Translations under genes and position numbers: made by a program
The notes under the pieces: model-generated
Database searches by the model: none
Seen by the model: the letters and a program-made list of their open reading frames with translations, nothing else
Told to the model about the DNA's origin: nothing
Shown: in pieces, positions 1-13,787 of the stretch
How positions within the stretch are numbered: position 1 is the first letter of the stretch
Layout: every line of letters begins with the position of its first letter
Origin: Bugula neritina
Lineage: Eukaryota; Bryozoa; Gymnolaemata; Cheilostomatida; Bugulidae
Length of the DNA stretch: 64,000 nt
Direction: 5' to 3'
NCBI GenBank assembly: GCA_964035545.1
Contig: OZ037766.1
Location: forward strand, 27,630,173-27,694,172

Positions 1-1395
<1,395 letters not shown>

Positions 1396-1593
1396 TTAAT
1401 TGACGAACACTTTCCTGATGGGCATCACTGAACTAGAGTTATTATTAATCTTCTTGCTAATAGTCCAAGTGATCTTCAGTATAATAAATTCTAGTAGTTC
1501 AATCAGAGTGAGTAAACTCGCACCCAAACACACTCCCATTGTGCCTCCCAGATTTGCTGAAAAGCAATTTAAACAGCTTTTTATAAAGATTTC

Positions 1594-1671
<78 letters not shown>

Positions 1672-4600
1672 TAGGTAATGCAATTAAATACAAAGTAGTT
1701 ACTGTAAATGTAGTAAATTTCAGCAAAGATTAATTTTTTTTAGATTTAAAATATCACAGGTCAAAGTTTATTCACCAAAATGTTATAGCAAATGGTGCCC
1801 AAGATACGAAGTATTGTGTTACTATGCTATATATTATTTTTATGTTGCAATGCTAGCAGATTGTACCTTGTAATATAGGTGATATGATAGCTTTATTAGT
1901 AATCAATATTTCATTCCAATCAACTATAGCAAGCTTCTGATCAACATGCTTAGTTTACAAACTAATGCTACGTCTTCACAGCACGCCCTCTCTTCCTTAC
2001 CAATGAAGTCCACTCCGGGATAGGCTAAGTTCTCTTCAATGAGTTCATAAGACAGTTGGGCGTAGGATATCAATACAGCTGCGTGGTTATTTCTCATGTA
2101 CTCAACTATAAAAACAAATATTCTAGATAAACGTGGATAGTTGACTAGTATTCTAAATAACGAACTCATTTTTATAATAATGAACTAAAATTTACCACAC
2201 ATTTATATTGTAATTTAGGCCACAAAAAGTGTTGATCTAATCTTTAATAGCTAAAATAAATCCACTTGTTGATACAATAATTATATCATTTAGAAAAAAA
2301 ATCAATTGCACTAACTGTTAGATTGGCTCTGGTTGTCTGTTATAGTTGAACTTGGAAACTTTAAAGTAGAAACCAAAGCTGAGTATCGAGTCTCATGGCA
2401 TCTGGATTTACAATTGCAGCTCTCTAGATATTCAGAGTTTTCACCAAACTCCCCTACAATGTTGAATTGTTGGTAGTATTGGAACATTTTAAATTGGGCT
2501 ATATTCAATTTATTCCATTTTTTATCAACCAGGTTGACAGATTTATATTCTTATATAAGTAAAGTGCTAAACCTTTGTATAGCAGCTTCTGGCCCATTAA
2601 AGTCATATAGTATGACCAATTGCCAATTACTGTGAAAACTTAACAAGACAATAGCTTAGTTGAGTTTATAGCTAAGTTATGATATTTTCAGCCAGAATAT
2701 CAGAATTTAGCTGCTGAATTCTTAGTTTGAGCTCTTAAATACCTCAGCAGCAGTTAGATAAATTCAACTAAGTTATTGTCTCATTAAATTTCCACAGTTG
2801 GCCACTGGTCATATATATGACTCCAATGACCCATAAGCTGATTGTATATAACTAATGCAAAACTTTTAGCAACAATTATAATGCAGTTATTAAGGTAATT
2901 GTTATGCATATTAAACCTAGTGCATCATGTATTTTACATAAGTCTTCTGAAACGGTTATTCTGCTAAATTGATACTCACGTAAAGCTGGATTTACACAGT
3001 TGAACAATGTTGGAATGCTACACGCAAAGGAACCATTAAGACCTGCAATGCAGCACATAAAGAATATAACTTCAACACTTTTCCTAACTTATACTTGAAT
3101 AAAAAACATAGTTCAACTAATTTCACAGTCTGTATCAACATTTCTCTAGGCTACTATATAGGCGTAATTCAATTATTAGAATAATAACTGTTTAAATAAG
3201 TATATGATATTTTTACCAGGCTGTAGGTAGTCTCTGCACCCACATTTTCTGATCACATATGAGACTTTACACTCATCGTAGCAGGCTGAGTAGGAATACG
3301 CTGTGTGGTAGTGAAGAGGATTGGGAATTTTTTCCGCATCAAAACAGTCTGATTTGCCTTTGTCTGCGGGTGGAGGGTACCTGTGTATCTACAAGTTTAG
3401 CACATATTTATAGCAGCTTGAAGATTCATGACAGGTAGTTGAGAATTTTGATATTTCAGCATTACAGATCAAAAATGGCCACTGTGTGGTAACACATTAT
3501 GTTTAAAATATTATGATGAAGTAATAAGAAATAAAATGTCAGGTAATTTTTAAGGTCAACTAACTCTTATAGGAGCCAAAATAATAAATTTGAAGCATGA
3601 AGCTATGTGGGTACTGTAAAATGCTAGCAGCAGCAGCAGCGGGCATACATGTGTCCCACAGCTGTGTTCAGCAAATTAGAATTTCAAACATCACCCCAAA
3701 CTAAGCTCTATAAAAAGTCAAAGAACATAGGCTATTAAAAGTTCTCCAATATACCGAACCTAAATGTAACAGAAAGGGCTATATTATATCATATAAGCGC
3801 ATTTACTTTTCTGTTTTTGATAACACAACTGAGAATATAACTCATAAATATTTGCATAAAACAAAAAAGACACTTGTGCGGGCTCTGCTGGCTGCTACCT
3901 CTGGGTCCAGCACCTCGACTAGCTTCGCTATTGTGCATATGGACCCTCATCACTGATTTTTTTCTATTTTTCAACCTGACATAAACTACTATTTGATGAA
4001 AATACAAACAAACAAACAAACAAACAAACAAACAAACAAACTTACTACTCTTTTTTGAAGAAGCAGTCTGGTTGCAAAGCCAGGAGGAGCTCCATAGCTT
4101 AGTTCAGATATTAGCGGAACTTCATTTGAATCATGTACAGATATCTAAGAAAATGCAAAGCTAAAATTAATTTTTATTAAATTGGCGTTATTGAATAACT
4201 TATTGTTTTGCTAAAACAAATTTATATCAAACCGAAATTAATAAAAGTGGTTTTCTATAAATGATATGAAAACATTTTTTAGTACTGAAACTTACAACAT
4301 ATTTGAATTCTGGCCAATTGTTCAACAGTTAACCAAATTATAAATGAAACTGTTTGTAGTACTGTTTTTATCCTTTGTTCAAAATATTGCTGGCATATAA
4401 TATTGTACTTGAATAAGCTATTCATAAATGACATCCATTATACACTAACAAACAATTGGTATAGCAACATCTGCTCACCGAGAATCCTTCCGCGAATGAG
4501 TTTGGGCCAACGTAATACTCCTCCACCATTGCATCAAGATATAGCCTGAGGCCCCCACTAACACCTGCCGAGTGGGATATTACGTCTCCCTTTCCATTGA

Positions 4601-5502
4601 ACTGGGCACAGTATCCTGTGTATAGGGAAATAGATTTGACCATTTTGGCATTGTTTTGTATTAAAAAAAGGTTGGGACCTGATATTCATGATCAATATAT
4701 AGTGTTTTATGAGTAATTTCTGATTTAAGAACTAATGCCAATAAAATAGTCAAAGACGCCATGGTCGTTGTTGGCATAATACAGATTCTATAATAATTCT
4801 ACTTGCTTCATCTTGCTTCATTTTCCCGATTGACTATAAGATCAAAAAGTTTGTTTAAAATAACAACAAAAAATTTTCTTCACAGGTAACAGTGTTAAAG
4901 ATTTCTCTTTTTACATACCAGAATCAGTGCGCTTTAGTTCAAAGATCTCATTGCATGGCACTTGATTATCCAACAACATGCATCGGATAAAAGTTTCATT
5001 TATATAATGAGCTCTACTGGAAAGAAAGTCGTCAACTTCTTCATTACCTATTGGCCGGGCTGCACTTTGGAGGTATGGAGCACTCCAATTGTACCTTTAT
5101 TCAAAACATATTGTAGCTTTTTATCGCTTAAGAGATTATACAAAGTATTGACTTTAGGAACTAACAATAAAGTATAGTATAAACCATTTTTTAAATTTAT
5201 TGCTCTTTAAACCCCTTGTTAAATTAAATAAACCCGCCAGAATCGTTTTACTACTTTTTGACGTTGATCTTCATTGATTTATTGATTGTAAAACTAAGGG
5301 TTGAATTTAGCCACATACTGCTGGTAGAAATCTGAGCACATTTTAAAAAGTTTATAATATTTTAATGTAGCTTAGCTTGACACATGGTAAACTGAGTAAA
5401 ACCTATTATATACATTGAAGAATGCACTGCCTATTATATACATTGAAGAATGTACTGCATAAAGGAGTAGGAATGGGAATGTATAGTAGCAGCAGCAGCA
5501 GT

Positions 5503-5533
<31 letters not shown>

Positions 5534-7057
5534 CAGTTATAAAGAACTCAGTTTAAATATCGATGATTAGATGCATGCAATCTGCTTTTTGAAGAGTTAT
5601 TCGATGCTTGCTTTAGTTTTTGTAAGAGTGCTTTAGGCTTCAACTGTAATTTAAATTAAAACCATATGGAACTTATGTGCTTAACTTTGATTTAGGTTTG
5701 CAAAACATCCATGCACGTGCAATCAGCAAATTTGAGTGCAGCTAAACATAACATAGCTGATATCTATTATAAACAATGCAACGCCACTTATAGCCAATAC
5801 AAACTGATTGCTTTGAATAACTAATCTGTTATATTTTGGCAGTAGCGTTCAAGCAGTTTTTTCACCTATAATAGACATTGCACAAATGCAATTAATTACG
5901 AAAATTGACGTCATTACAACCATTTGATTATTCAAACTACGGCATGCATACATTTATGTACTTCACTCTAAGTTCTCTGTTTACACTAAATATATTGCAG
6001 AATTTGCATGAATATAATTTACTTATCATCTGCTGGGGGCTCCTTAGAAATATATAAATCTCTCATTATTTCTCTCCAAACTGCTTTCGCTTCTGAATTC
6101 TCCCGAAAGTTTTGTTCAAACATTGACTTCTTCCAGAAGTTCTGATTGCAGATTGTGATAGTTGGGAACTGGTAATAAAACACCAATTGTGCACTTGCAT
6201 TTTTATAGACTCGGCATCAATGATTTATAACATACACTGGTAAAATAAATTTCAATAGTGAGCACACTAGGATGAAAGTTTTAGATAGAACTATTTTTTG
6301 CATAATTATAACAACCATGTTAATGGTAACTAATAAATACAATAGTTAAATAATAATACTGCGCGATACATTATATATGTAATTTTACATCACATCACAT
6401 TATATATCATTTAGATACAATTAGGTTTTATTTGCAAACACGTATGACATTTGGTTCGAATGCCGTACTACTCAAAAAGCTAAAGCTTTATAAAAATATT
6501 TTGCCATGTTTTTGTTATAATGAGTTTATCCAATTATTTCAATTATATTTATAACTTGTTTTATAACTTGTTTTAATAAAGCCTCCATTCACTTGTAAAT
6601 TTTATACTTACTGATTATGATACTGTTACGATGAAAACTGTAAATAATTAAATAACAATAAAAACTCAACCCTTCTATTAAACATCATGGTACTTACTGT
6701 AAGATTTGGTGTATTCTTGACAGTAATCTTTGTAGTCAGCAACTTGTTTGAAAAGTTGTCAAGAAACATGTAAGTCGCTGTCAAGATGTAACCCGACCCT
6801 CCCAAAATTAGCAGCGCCCATATAACCCTGTCAGAAATACAATATACAAACTGTAGCACATAGCTAACTATAACACTAATTAACTGTTAACCTGTTTAGC
6901 TTCTGTAACATATTATGCAAAAATGCAAAGTTTTAGAATCTTACCTCCTGAGCAAAGATATTTCTGTATTCCAAACATATTTCAAGCCATGCATTGAGCT
7001 TTCCTCTACAAATTCTTGCCAACTCTTTTCATTCATTTTTTCATTTTTCTCTGCCAT
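1396..7057 (-). CDS. DEG/ENaC (amiloride-sensitive) sodium channel, complete, 11 exons
   Basis: Encodes a 484-residue DEG/ENaC subunit, a plasma-membrane trimeric sodium channel. Exons in transcript order: 7057-6945, 6827-6698, 6168-6023, 5064-4919, 4615-4479, 4144-4046, 3388-3217, 3042-2980, 2498-2316, 2105-2001, 1556-1396. All splice phases agree and the sum is 1455 nt including TAA. Family hallmarks: the His-Gly gating motif at residues 23-24; TM1 around 39-60; the post-TM1 motif FPTITICNQNFW from residue 82; a cysteine-rich extracellular loop with CGCRDYL and CNCKSRCHETRYSA; and, before TM2, NLGGTMGVCLGASLLTLIEL with the Gly-Ala-Ser selectivity filter at 443-445. At 484 aa it is at the short end of the family, with short cytosolic tails. 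The exon 9 donor (GTTAGT) is weak but in phase. The gating stimulus (acid, peptide, mechanical) cannot be read from sequence, so I give no symbol. The ATG at 7057 is the first in frame and fits the family N-terminus. Confidence 0.95.
1597..1669. repeat. (TA)n microsatellite in the last DEG/ENaC intron
   Basis: A pure TA tract about 40 nt upstream (in transcript sense) of the acceptor of the final exon, which carries TM2. Confidence 0.95.
2583..2840. mobile_element. MITE-like element with about 80-bp terminal inverted repeats (family A)
   Basis: The first ~80 bases, starting CAGCTTCTGGCCCATTAAAG, match the reverse complement of the last ~80, which starts CAGCTTATGGGTCATTGGAG, with scattered mismatches. 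The interior is about 100 bp and non-coding. It lies in the intron between DEG/ENaC exons 8 and 9. Such a short element with long TIRs fits a non-autonomous DNA transposon. No clear target-site duplication was seen, so the superfamily is unknown. Confidence 0.75.
4008..4041. repeat. (AAAC)n tetranucleotide repeat touching a splice donor
   Basis: Read on the minus strand, the donor GTAAGT of DEG/ENaC exon 6 runs directly into TTTG repeats, so the microsatellite starts at the donor itself. Confidence 0.9.
5488..5533. repeat. (CAG)n trinucleotide repeat
   Basis: An interrupted AGC/CAG run in the intron between DEG/ENaC exons 3 and 4. A shorter CAG run lies near 3629-3642. Confidence 0.85.
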
Positions 7058-8486
7058 TTTAGTTTTGAAATAAAATGCTGTTTGATGCTTAGCGGGTCAT
7101 CAATTTGCTTTTTTAAAGCGTTCCATCACGTAGACATTTGAATAAAATGACTCTCAACATGTAAAATCAATGTTTAGAAGAGTTTTGACCGTTTTATATA
7201 TTACCGGACGCTATCGATTTAACTTATATATAACTAAAAGCATATAAAAGGATACACCGTGACTTTCACATGTATTATATTTTATATATCAATACTGAAT
7301 TTCATGTTTGTCACCTCCAAGTTAGAGCAACCACCTGCTAAACTGTTACTTTGTAATTTTACTATTCACCTAGTAAATTATTTATATTCTTTTGTAATTT
7401 CAATACATGTGTTGTTTCCAACAATTTACAATTAAAATTTTCATTGATAGTCAAATTTTATTTTACAACAAAAGCAAATAAATTGCTTGCTGCCACAGCC
7501 AGCTGATGGTTATTAACTATTATAATAGAAAGAATGCATTGCGCTTATAACAAGATATTTGATCTAATGACATAATAGCAATATACATCTGCAATGGTTT
7601 ATTTCTGTGAACCAGAAATATAGCTTTGAAATTGAGTTATTGGGATTTCAATTGTATGATCTCAAGTACTACTTGAGACCATATAGTTCTCAAGTACCAC
7701 TTGAAAACTATATGAAGCTAGCTACTTCAGAATATTTCTACATAATATGATCTACCAACAAGATCAATTGGTTAGTCAATAACGCCAGTTGATTGACAAA
7801 ACTGCTGACATTGCATTTGAAACCAACATTTCAACTTAATATAACAGAAAGAATGTACATTTTAGAGCACCAACAAAAATTTATTGACGGGAGAAATTCA
7901 AAATTGTATACCAATCACTTCCAAACAGCGGTTAACAATATTTTATTCAGTCAAAATCATCGTTATAATAATATTATGATTAAATAATTTGTGTGCACAC
8001 GACAGATGGCTATCATACACATATTAAATAACAAAATACTATAATATGCATTTTCTGAAAACTTCTATAATTTTATTCAAAGTTTAGAAATACAGTAAAC
8101 TTTGCTGCAATTCTTTACTGTGTTTCATCGTTGATTTATAACACAAAATTTCATTTTGTGGTATTTCATTGTTTGTAAACTGTTTATTTATAACATATAA
8201 ACTTGTTTGTAAGATGATACATAAACTAGTATCATAATTTAATGACCACAGCCTATATATAAATCAAACAATTATAACGAAAATGCAGCTAATTGAGAGT
8301 AAAATTAAGATACTTAACATAGTTTATAATAATCAAAACTGTTAATAGCATATATCGTTACAATATGTATATAACTTGGCATGTATTTATGTTTAAAGCT
8401 ATTGGTCAAAAGGTGTCTGATTATTTGGAGTTAAACTGAGTGCTGTGTAGTTATCTTGAGTCAAATTAATGTCTTTAGGAAGACGT
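7058..8486. other. Intergenic region between the two minus-strand genes
   Basis: Holds the 5' flank of the DEG/ENaC gene and the 3' flank of the NHL gene. No convincing coding exon. A reverse-complement AATAAA (TTTATT on the plus strand near 8183-8188) could serve the NHL gene, about 300 nt past its stop, but this is only suggestive. Two adjacent hairpins lie at 7660-7714. Confidence 0.5.
7660..7714. repeat. Two adjacent short inverted repeats
   Basis: The first is the near-perfect palindrome TCTCAAGTACTACTTGAGA. The second has outer arms CATATAGTT and AACTATATG around CTCAAGTACCACTTGA. Both share the core CTCAAGTA-ACTTGA and may be a decayed duplicated palindrome. Confidence 0.7.
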
Positions 8487-10389
8487 TTAGACGCAGGTAT
8501 CATCAAAGGAGTCGTATCTCAGGGTGTCATCTGCACACTCAGAGACTAGCAACAAGAGTACCCTTTCTCCTCTACAGTTTGGTTTGGCTTCAACAGATCT
8601 GAAAAGTGTGCATTTGTAAGAAATAGAATTAAATGTAAGTAAACTCATTCAGTTGCCTTAACAAAAAAGTTTTTATACCCGTTTTAGATTTTTTTGGTAC
8701 GGCTTGAATCCTTTGTTTGCTACATTTTTACGTAATTTAGGACAAAGGAGTTTATCATTTGTTTCATTATTGCACCTATAACCCCAATAGCATGAAGCAT
8801 TAATAAGTACTGCATTATATAACTTAAGCAAACTGTATATCTCCTAAATTCTTCTTCTACAAAGTTAAGAAATAACTAGTGTTGAGACCTAGCCTGTAGC
8901 TCATTGAATAATATTTTGATATACTGCCAGCAAATTCATGTAAAATCACTGTTTATCCTTTGATATTACTATGGTTGCTGTTGCAAAAAATAGTTATGAA
9001 ATTTTGGGCGGAATTGCTAGGTTCAGTCTTTTAAAAGCCTTTACTATATCTCTTGTTTATTTAAAGTTTTATTAAAGTTTTATCAATAAATGATCTATCA
9101 TAATTATCATTCTGAGGTAAAAGTATGATAGCAAAAATGCAGAAGTTAAAGTGTTAGATGAAGAAGTAACTAAGTCAAATATTTCTATAGAACAATTTTT
9201 GCATTTCAACAAAACATATACATAGCTGAGCAAAAGCATAATTTATGAGTTGTATTTCAGTATTGTTTGAATTGTTCTACAAATGTGAAATAAATATCTC
9301 AATGTCTCTGTTTTGCTATTAATTTTATGTCCAAGTGATTAGGCTTCATATTATTATATAATCACAGTCTATAAAAGACTGCCTTTACCCAATCATAATG
9401 AAATTACTTACGGTTCACGTAGAGTCTGAATCCTGACTGTTGAGATTTCTGTCTCGTTATGAACTAGCCTCTCTCTCAATCCCTCCTTTAGGTATTCCGG
9501 AGGTGCTTTGTAGACTACAGAGAAAGTCTTGTCAGTTGGCCAGTAGATGGTCATCTCATTGTTCCGACATCTATGCCAAGGTTGCATCTCAACGGACATG
9601 TTACAATCTAAATAGAATGTAACATCTTCGAAACTCAACTCAACTCATACTGATGATGTCATAAGAAATAAACTAGCTAAAGTCATACAAACCTACCATG
9701 AGCACATACTTGCTGAAATTGTCTGCGCCGTTGAGACAAAGAATCTCTAAGAGACATCCTGTTGTACGCATTTTTCATGAGATGACATGAGACATCATAT
9801 CTACTGGCAAACATTAGTCTCCTCACTACTGGTGACTCTATAACACAATAATGCAACTCTATAAAATGTTTCTTCTTCTTATATCTATGCCGAAACTATG
9901 ACAGTTTCAATTTAAAAAACATGATCATGTTAAATTGGATGGCATATCTGTAGATAAAAGAATTTGATAAATTAGAGGATAATAGCATTTGATGCAGCAT
10001 TCAACATGAAGAACTCTTTGCCAATTTACAACTCACCTGTGACATTAATGTAGTAGAGAGACTTTTGAGAATATTCATTAGGATCTCTAGAAAACTTGTA
10101 GCCTCCTTCTTGATAGTATCCTGTATAGGAACTTCCTGGTAACCTGAACTCAGATGTGTTCTGACCAGGATCCAGATAAACAGTGAACTTGTCAAACGGT
10201 AAGCGAAAACCTGAAACAGCAGAGAATGAGAGCACAAATTTAAGTTTCAAGTGAAAGTAGAATGACTATACAGATTTTTGATTATGAAAACTAAATTTGA
10301 GCATTTCTTACAAAACTTCAAGTTTGAGACCAAGAGAAGGAAATAATTTGATTTGAACTTTAATCAATTGGCAAATATGCTATGCTATA

Positions 10390-10437
<48 letters not shown>

Positions 10438-12288
10438 TACTGACCATTCAGCTTGTAGATACTGCTTACAAACCCAACATACACATCTTCTCCCACTTTT
10501 AGTATAGATTTCGGCTTATGATAAATGTCACATCGGAAGATATTTGCACAACACACACGATCTACTTGGTGGCTATTGAAATCCAATAATTTGAGTTTTC
10601 TGTTAAGATAATCAGCAACAAGATACATATTGAACCCAACTTTTGTTATTTCAGAAGGAAAATAAAAAGTGGAGCTATTGAAACTGCCAACGGAAGAACT
10701 GCCAGATTTCAAACCAGCTACTATAAGATTAGTAACTGAACCATTCCTATGCCAACTGACTCGAGAGATATAATGATCATTAGTCACTAGCAGCTTATCC
10801 TCGGCCCAGGCTAAATACGTAGGTCTATTCAAGCCTGAGTTGATAACAGTGCCCAGTTCTCCTGTGCAGAGGTCTACAGATCTTATTGCATTATTAAAGC
10901 CATCAGCAATTAGCAGCCTGTTTGGGTTCCTAACATCTATCTCAATACCAAAAGGGTTGCCTAGTTTACCAACACCTACTCCACCCTCATCATAACCCTT
11001 GCTACCACATGTTCCTGCCAAAGTACGGGTGCTGTTGTTAACTCTGTTTAGGATCTTTACGCAATAGTGGTTTTCGGCTACCAAAGCTACATGCGTTTTG
11101 TTAAGTTGTTTAAACCCTGCTATGAAACTGTCTTGAATGGTTGCAAGAGTTGAAGTAGTTGTCCCATCTGTATTCTGAAGATGCTCCCATGTACTAAACA
11201 TGATACTCCCATCATCTTTAAGGAGATCCAATTCCATGTGGTAAATAGCTTCACTAGTTTTAAGAAAAACTTCAAATCTCTTGAACGAAACCCTAAAATA
11301 GCAACCAAATTTATTGCTTTTTTTGAATAAAATTGGTCAACAATGTCATATATATATCTGAACTCATTCAAATCTACCCAATAACTAATACCTCTAATTT
11401 TCAATATATAAGCAGAATGGGCATATTATTTTAAAGGAGATTTAAAAAAGAATAATAGTCTTTTTATAACAATAATCATCATTATTTTAAACAAAACATA
11501 CATTCTATTTTATAATCCAACATAAAATGAGTCTGCCGTTGATTGTTCATCATAAGTTGATAGTAACAATAGAATGTGCCAGGTTTTCCAAAACCATAAA
11601 ATTTACGTATTTTTCAATTTGGTTTATTTTCTTAAAAACAAATGGTTTGTTTACAAAAAAATATATAAATCTATTTTACTGGACTAAATTAAAAGGTTGC
11701 CATGTGGTTCAATTCTTGCTATTTGTACCTATAATAAAACTGTTGTATTTATGTATTTGATAACCCATATTGTGTTCCATGGTAACAATAATATTGTTGT
11801 AGTCTTACCGCTTATTTAAACTAATGCACAATTTTGACTGTTATATAATACCTGCCATACCTATTTCTTACTCATTTTGTGTTTATTTTTAAACTATTAA
11901 ACCAAGTTAAAAGATCATAAAAAAAATTAAAATTGAAGTTATTGCAATTAAATTTAATTAATTTAATGTGAACAGCATACCTTGAACAGTACTCACTACG
12001 GCACTGTAATAGCTGGAGTGACATCACTAAAATCTGTATAACAAAACAAAGTATTTTTGAAAAAAAATGTTTACAATATAAAATTAAACTTTCATTGTAT
12101 CGTACTAGTTTTTCTAAATGGCTACAAAACTCATACAGTTGTAATGTTGTGCATAATAATATTATGTAAAAGACTTGTACAAATTATCAAAAATATAAAA
12201 TAAATAATTTATATTCGTATAATGATGCTGTGTAATATACTGTAGATCAATATAGGCTACTCACTATCAAAAGAGAGTGACTTTGCAT
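8487..12288 (-). CDS. Secreted NHL-type beta-propeller glycoprotein, 7 coding exons
   Basis: A 515-residue secreted protein. Exons in transcript order: 12288-12265, 12033-11981, 11292-10445, 10210-10037, 9837-9697, 9607-9412, 8598-8487; all phases agree and the sum is 1548 nt including TAA. The first coding exon has only 8 codons, and joined to exon 2 it gives a typical signal peptide, MQSHSLLIILVMSLQLLQC. The large third exon (about residues 26-308) carries NHL/propeller-like repeats such as LLIADGFNNAIRSVDL, YLVADYLNRKLKLLDF and GNPFGIEIDV. The remaining ~200 residues have several cysteines and no transmembrane segment, and I do not recognise a domain there. Many N-glycosylation sequons (NKT, NNST, NGS, NSS, NTS, NVT, NMS, NET) support an extracellular location. 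Ligand and function are unknown. Without exon 1 the next in-frame ATG (12024) would leave a weaker leader. Confidence 0.85.
10385..10439. repeat. (TA)n microsatellite abutting a splice donor
   Basis: On the minus strand the donor GTCAGT of the large NHL exon passes straight into TATATGTGTATATA and then pure TA. Confidence 0.9.
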
Positions 12289-12489
12289 TTTTCTCTTCTC
12301 TTTCTCTTTATTTAATAATCGTTTTCGTCTATTTCAGTGTGACAATTTTGGAATAGTGTAAGACAGTGTTAAACACTTGTTTATAGCCAGATTCAGTGAA
12401 ATGATATGATGCCTGCCAATAAAATAATTATGTATAGTTGTTATTAGTGGCTGTGTAAGGAATCGACTGTACCGTAAAAAGCTGCTGTA

Positions 12490-12543
12490 CAGTAAAAGTC
12501 TACTGTACAGCAGAAATCTATACTGTGCAGTAGACTTTTACTG
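12490..12543. repeat. Inverted repeat with 21-bp arms
   Basis: CAGTAAAAGTCTACTG-TACAG at 12490-12510 pairs with CTGTG-CAGTAGACTTTTACTG at 12523-12543, with one mismatch and a 12-nt loop. More GTACAGTA words flank both sides. Confidence 0.75.
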
Positions 12544-13385
12544 CATGTGCAGTACTGTACAGTACAGAATATTATACAAATACATTATACATATAATGTA
12601 TAGTGTAAACATATAATATACGCATATAATATAAGCATATAATATACAAATGTAACAGACACTTAGCTTATATAAAACAAACAAACACATAGATTAACAC
12701 ACATGTGTTTACAATTCAGGGAAGCTGCATGCAGATTCTTCTTGGAAATGAATTCTTCAAGCATACAATTGGACTCACAAAAACCTCAACTAAGTTTTCC
12801 TACATTATGCTTTGCAGAAATAGATTTTCCTGGCACTTGAGATACATTTTTATAGACTATATGTTATAAACCTGTCAATGAGCAGTACCTTCTTTCTTTA
12901 GATGTCAGAAGCACCTTAGAAGTACAGACGAAGAAAAGAATTTGATGGTAATAGCCTGTGTCTGAACTCTTACAGTTTATTGGTAGATCTCTTCCCATTG
13001 CTAAGTGACTTGACGCCAACTTCCTTATCAAGTAGCATGTTGTTAGAAAAAAACAACTAAGGGAATATTCACCCTGATGCAAAATAAACACCACTACTTT
13101 ATTACTAGTATAGCTTGTTATCTCAATCCATCACATATTATCACCACAATATTATTCTACAGGTATGATGCCAATTTTAAGTCTATAATAAGGATTTTGT
13201 GTTATGAATTACTCAAAAAACATAATATACAGAATCACTGCAGCCAACACACAAAGTTCTTCATATTCTAACTGAGATTAAATTGGCTGATTTTAATTAT
13301 TAATATTTCGTTATCATAAACATAGCAAGAACTCTACAAAGCTGTTTTTCGCATTACTATAATATATTTTTTTACCAACTGGAAG

Positions 13386-13787
<402 letters not shown>

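Noticed and set aside
9440-9622. Plus-strand frame over the NHL gene
   Set aside because: Antisense shadow of a minus-strand exon with good splice sites and sequons.
12864-13094. 76-residue minus-strand frame with several Cys
   Set aside because: No recognisable domain and no phase-compatible neighbouring exon. It could be chance.
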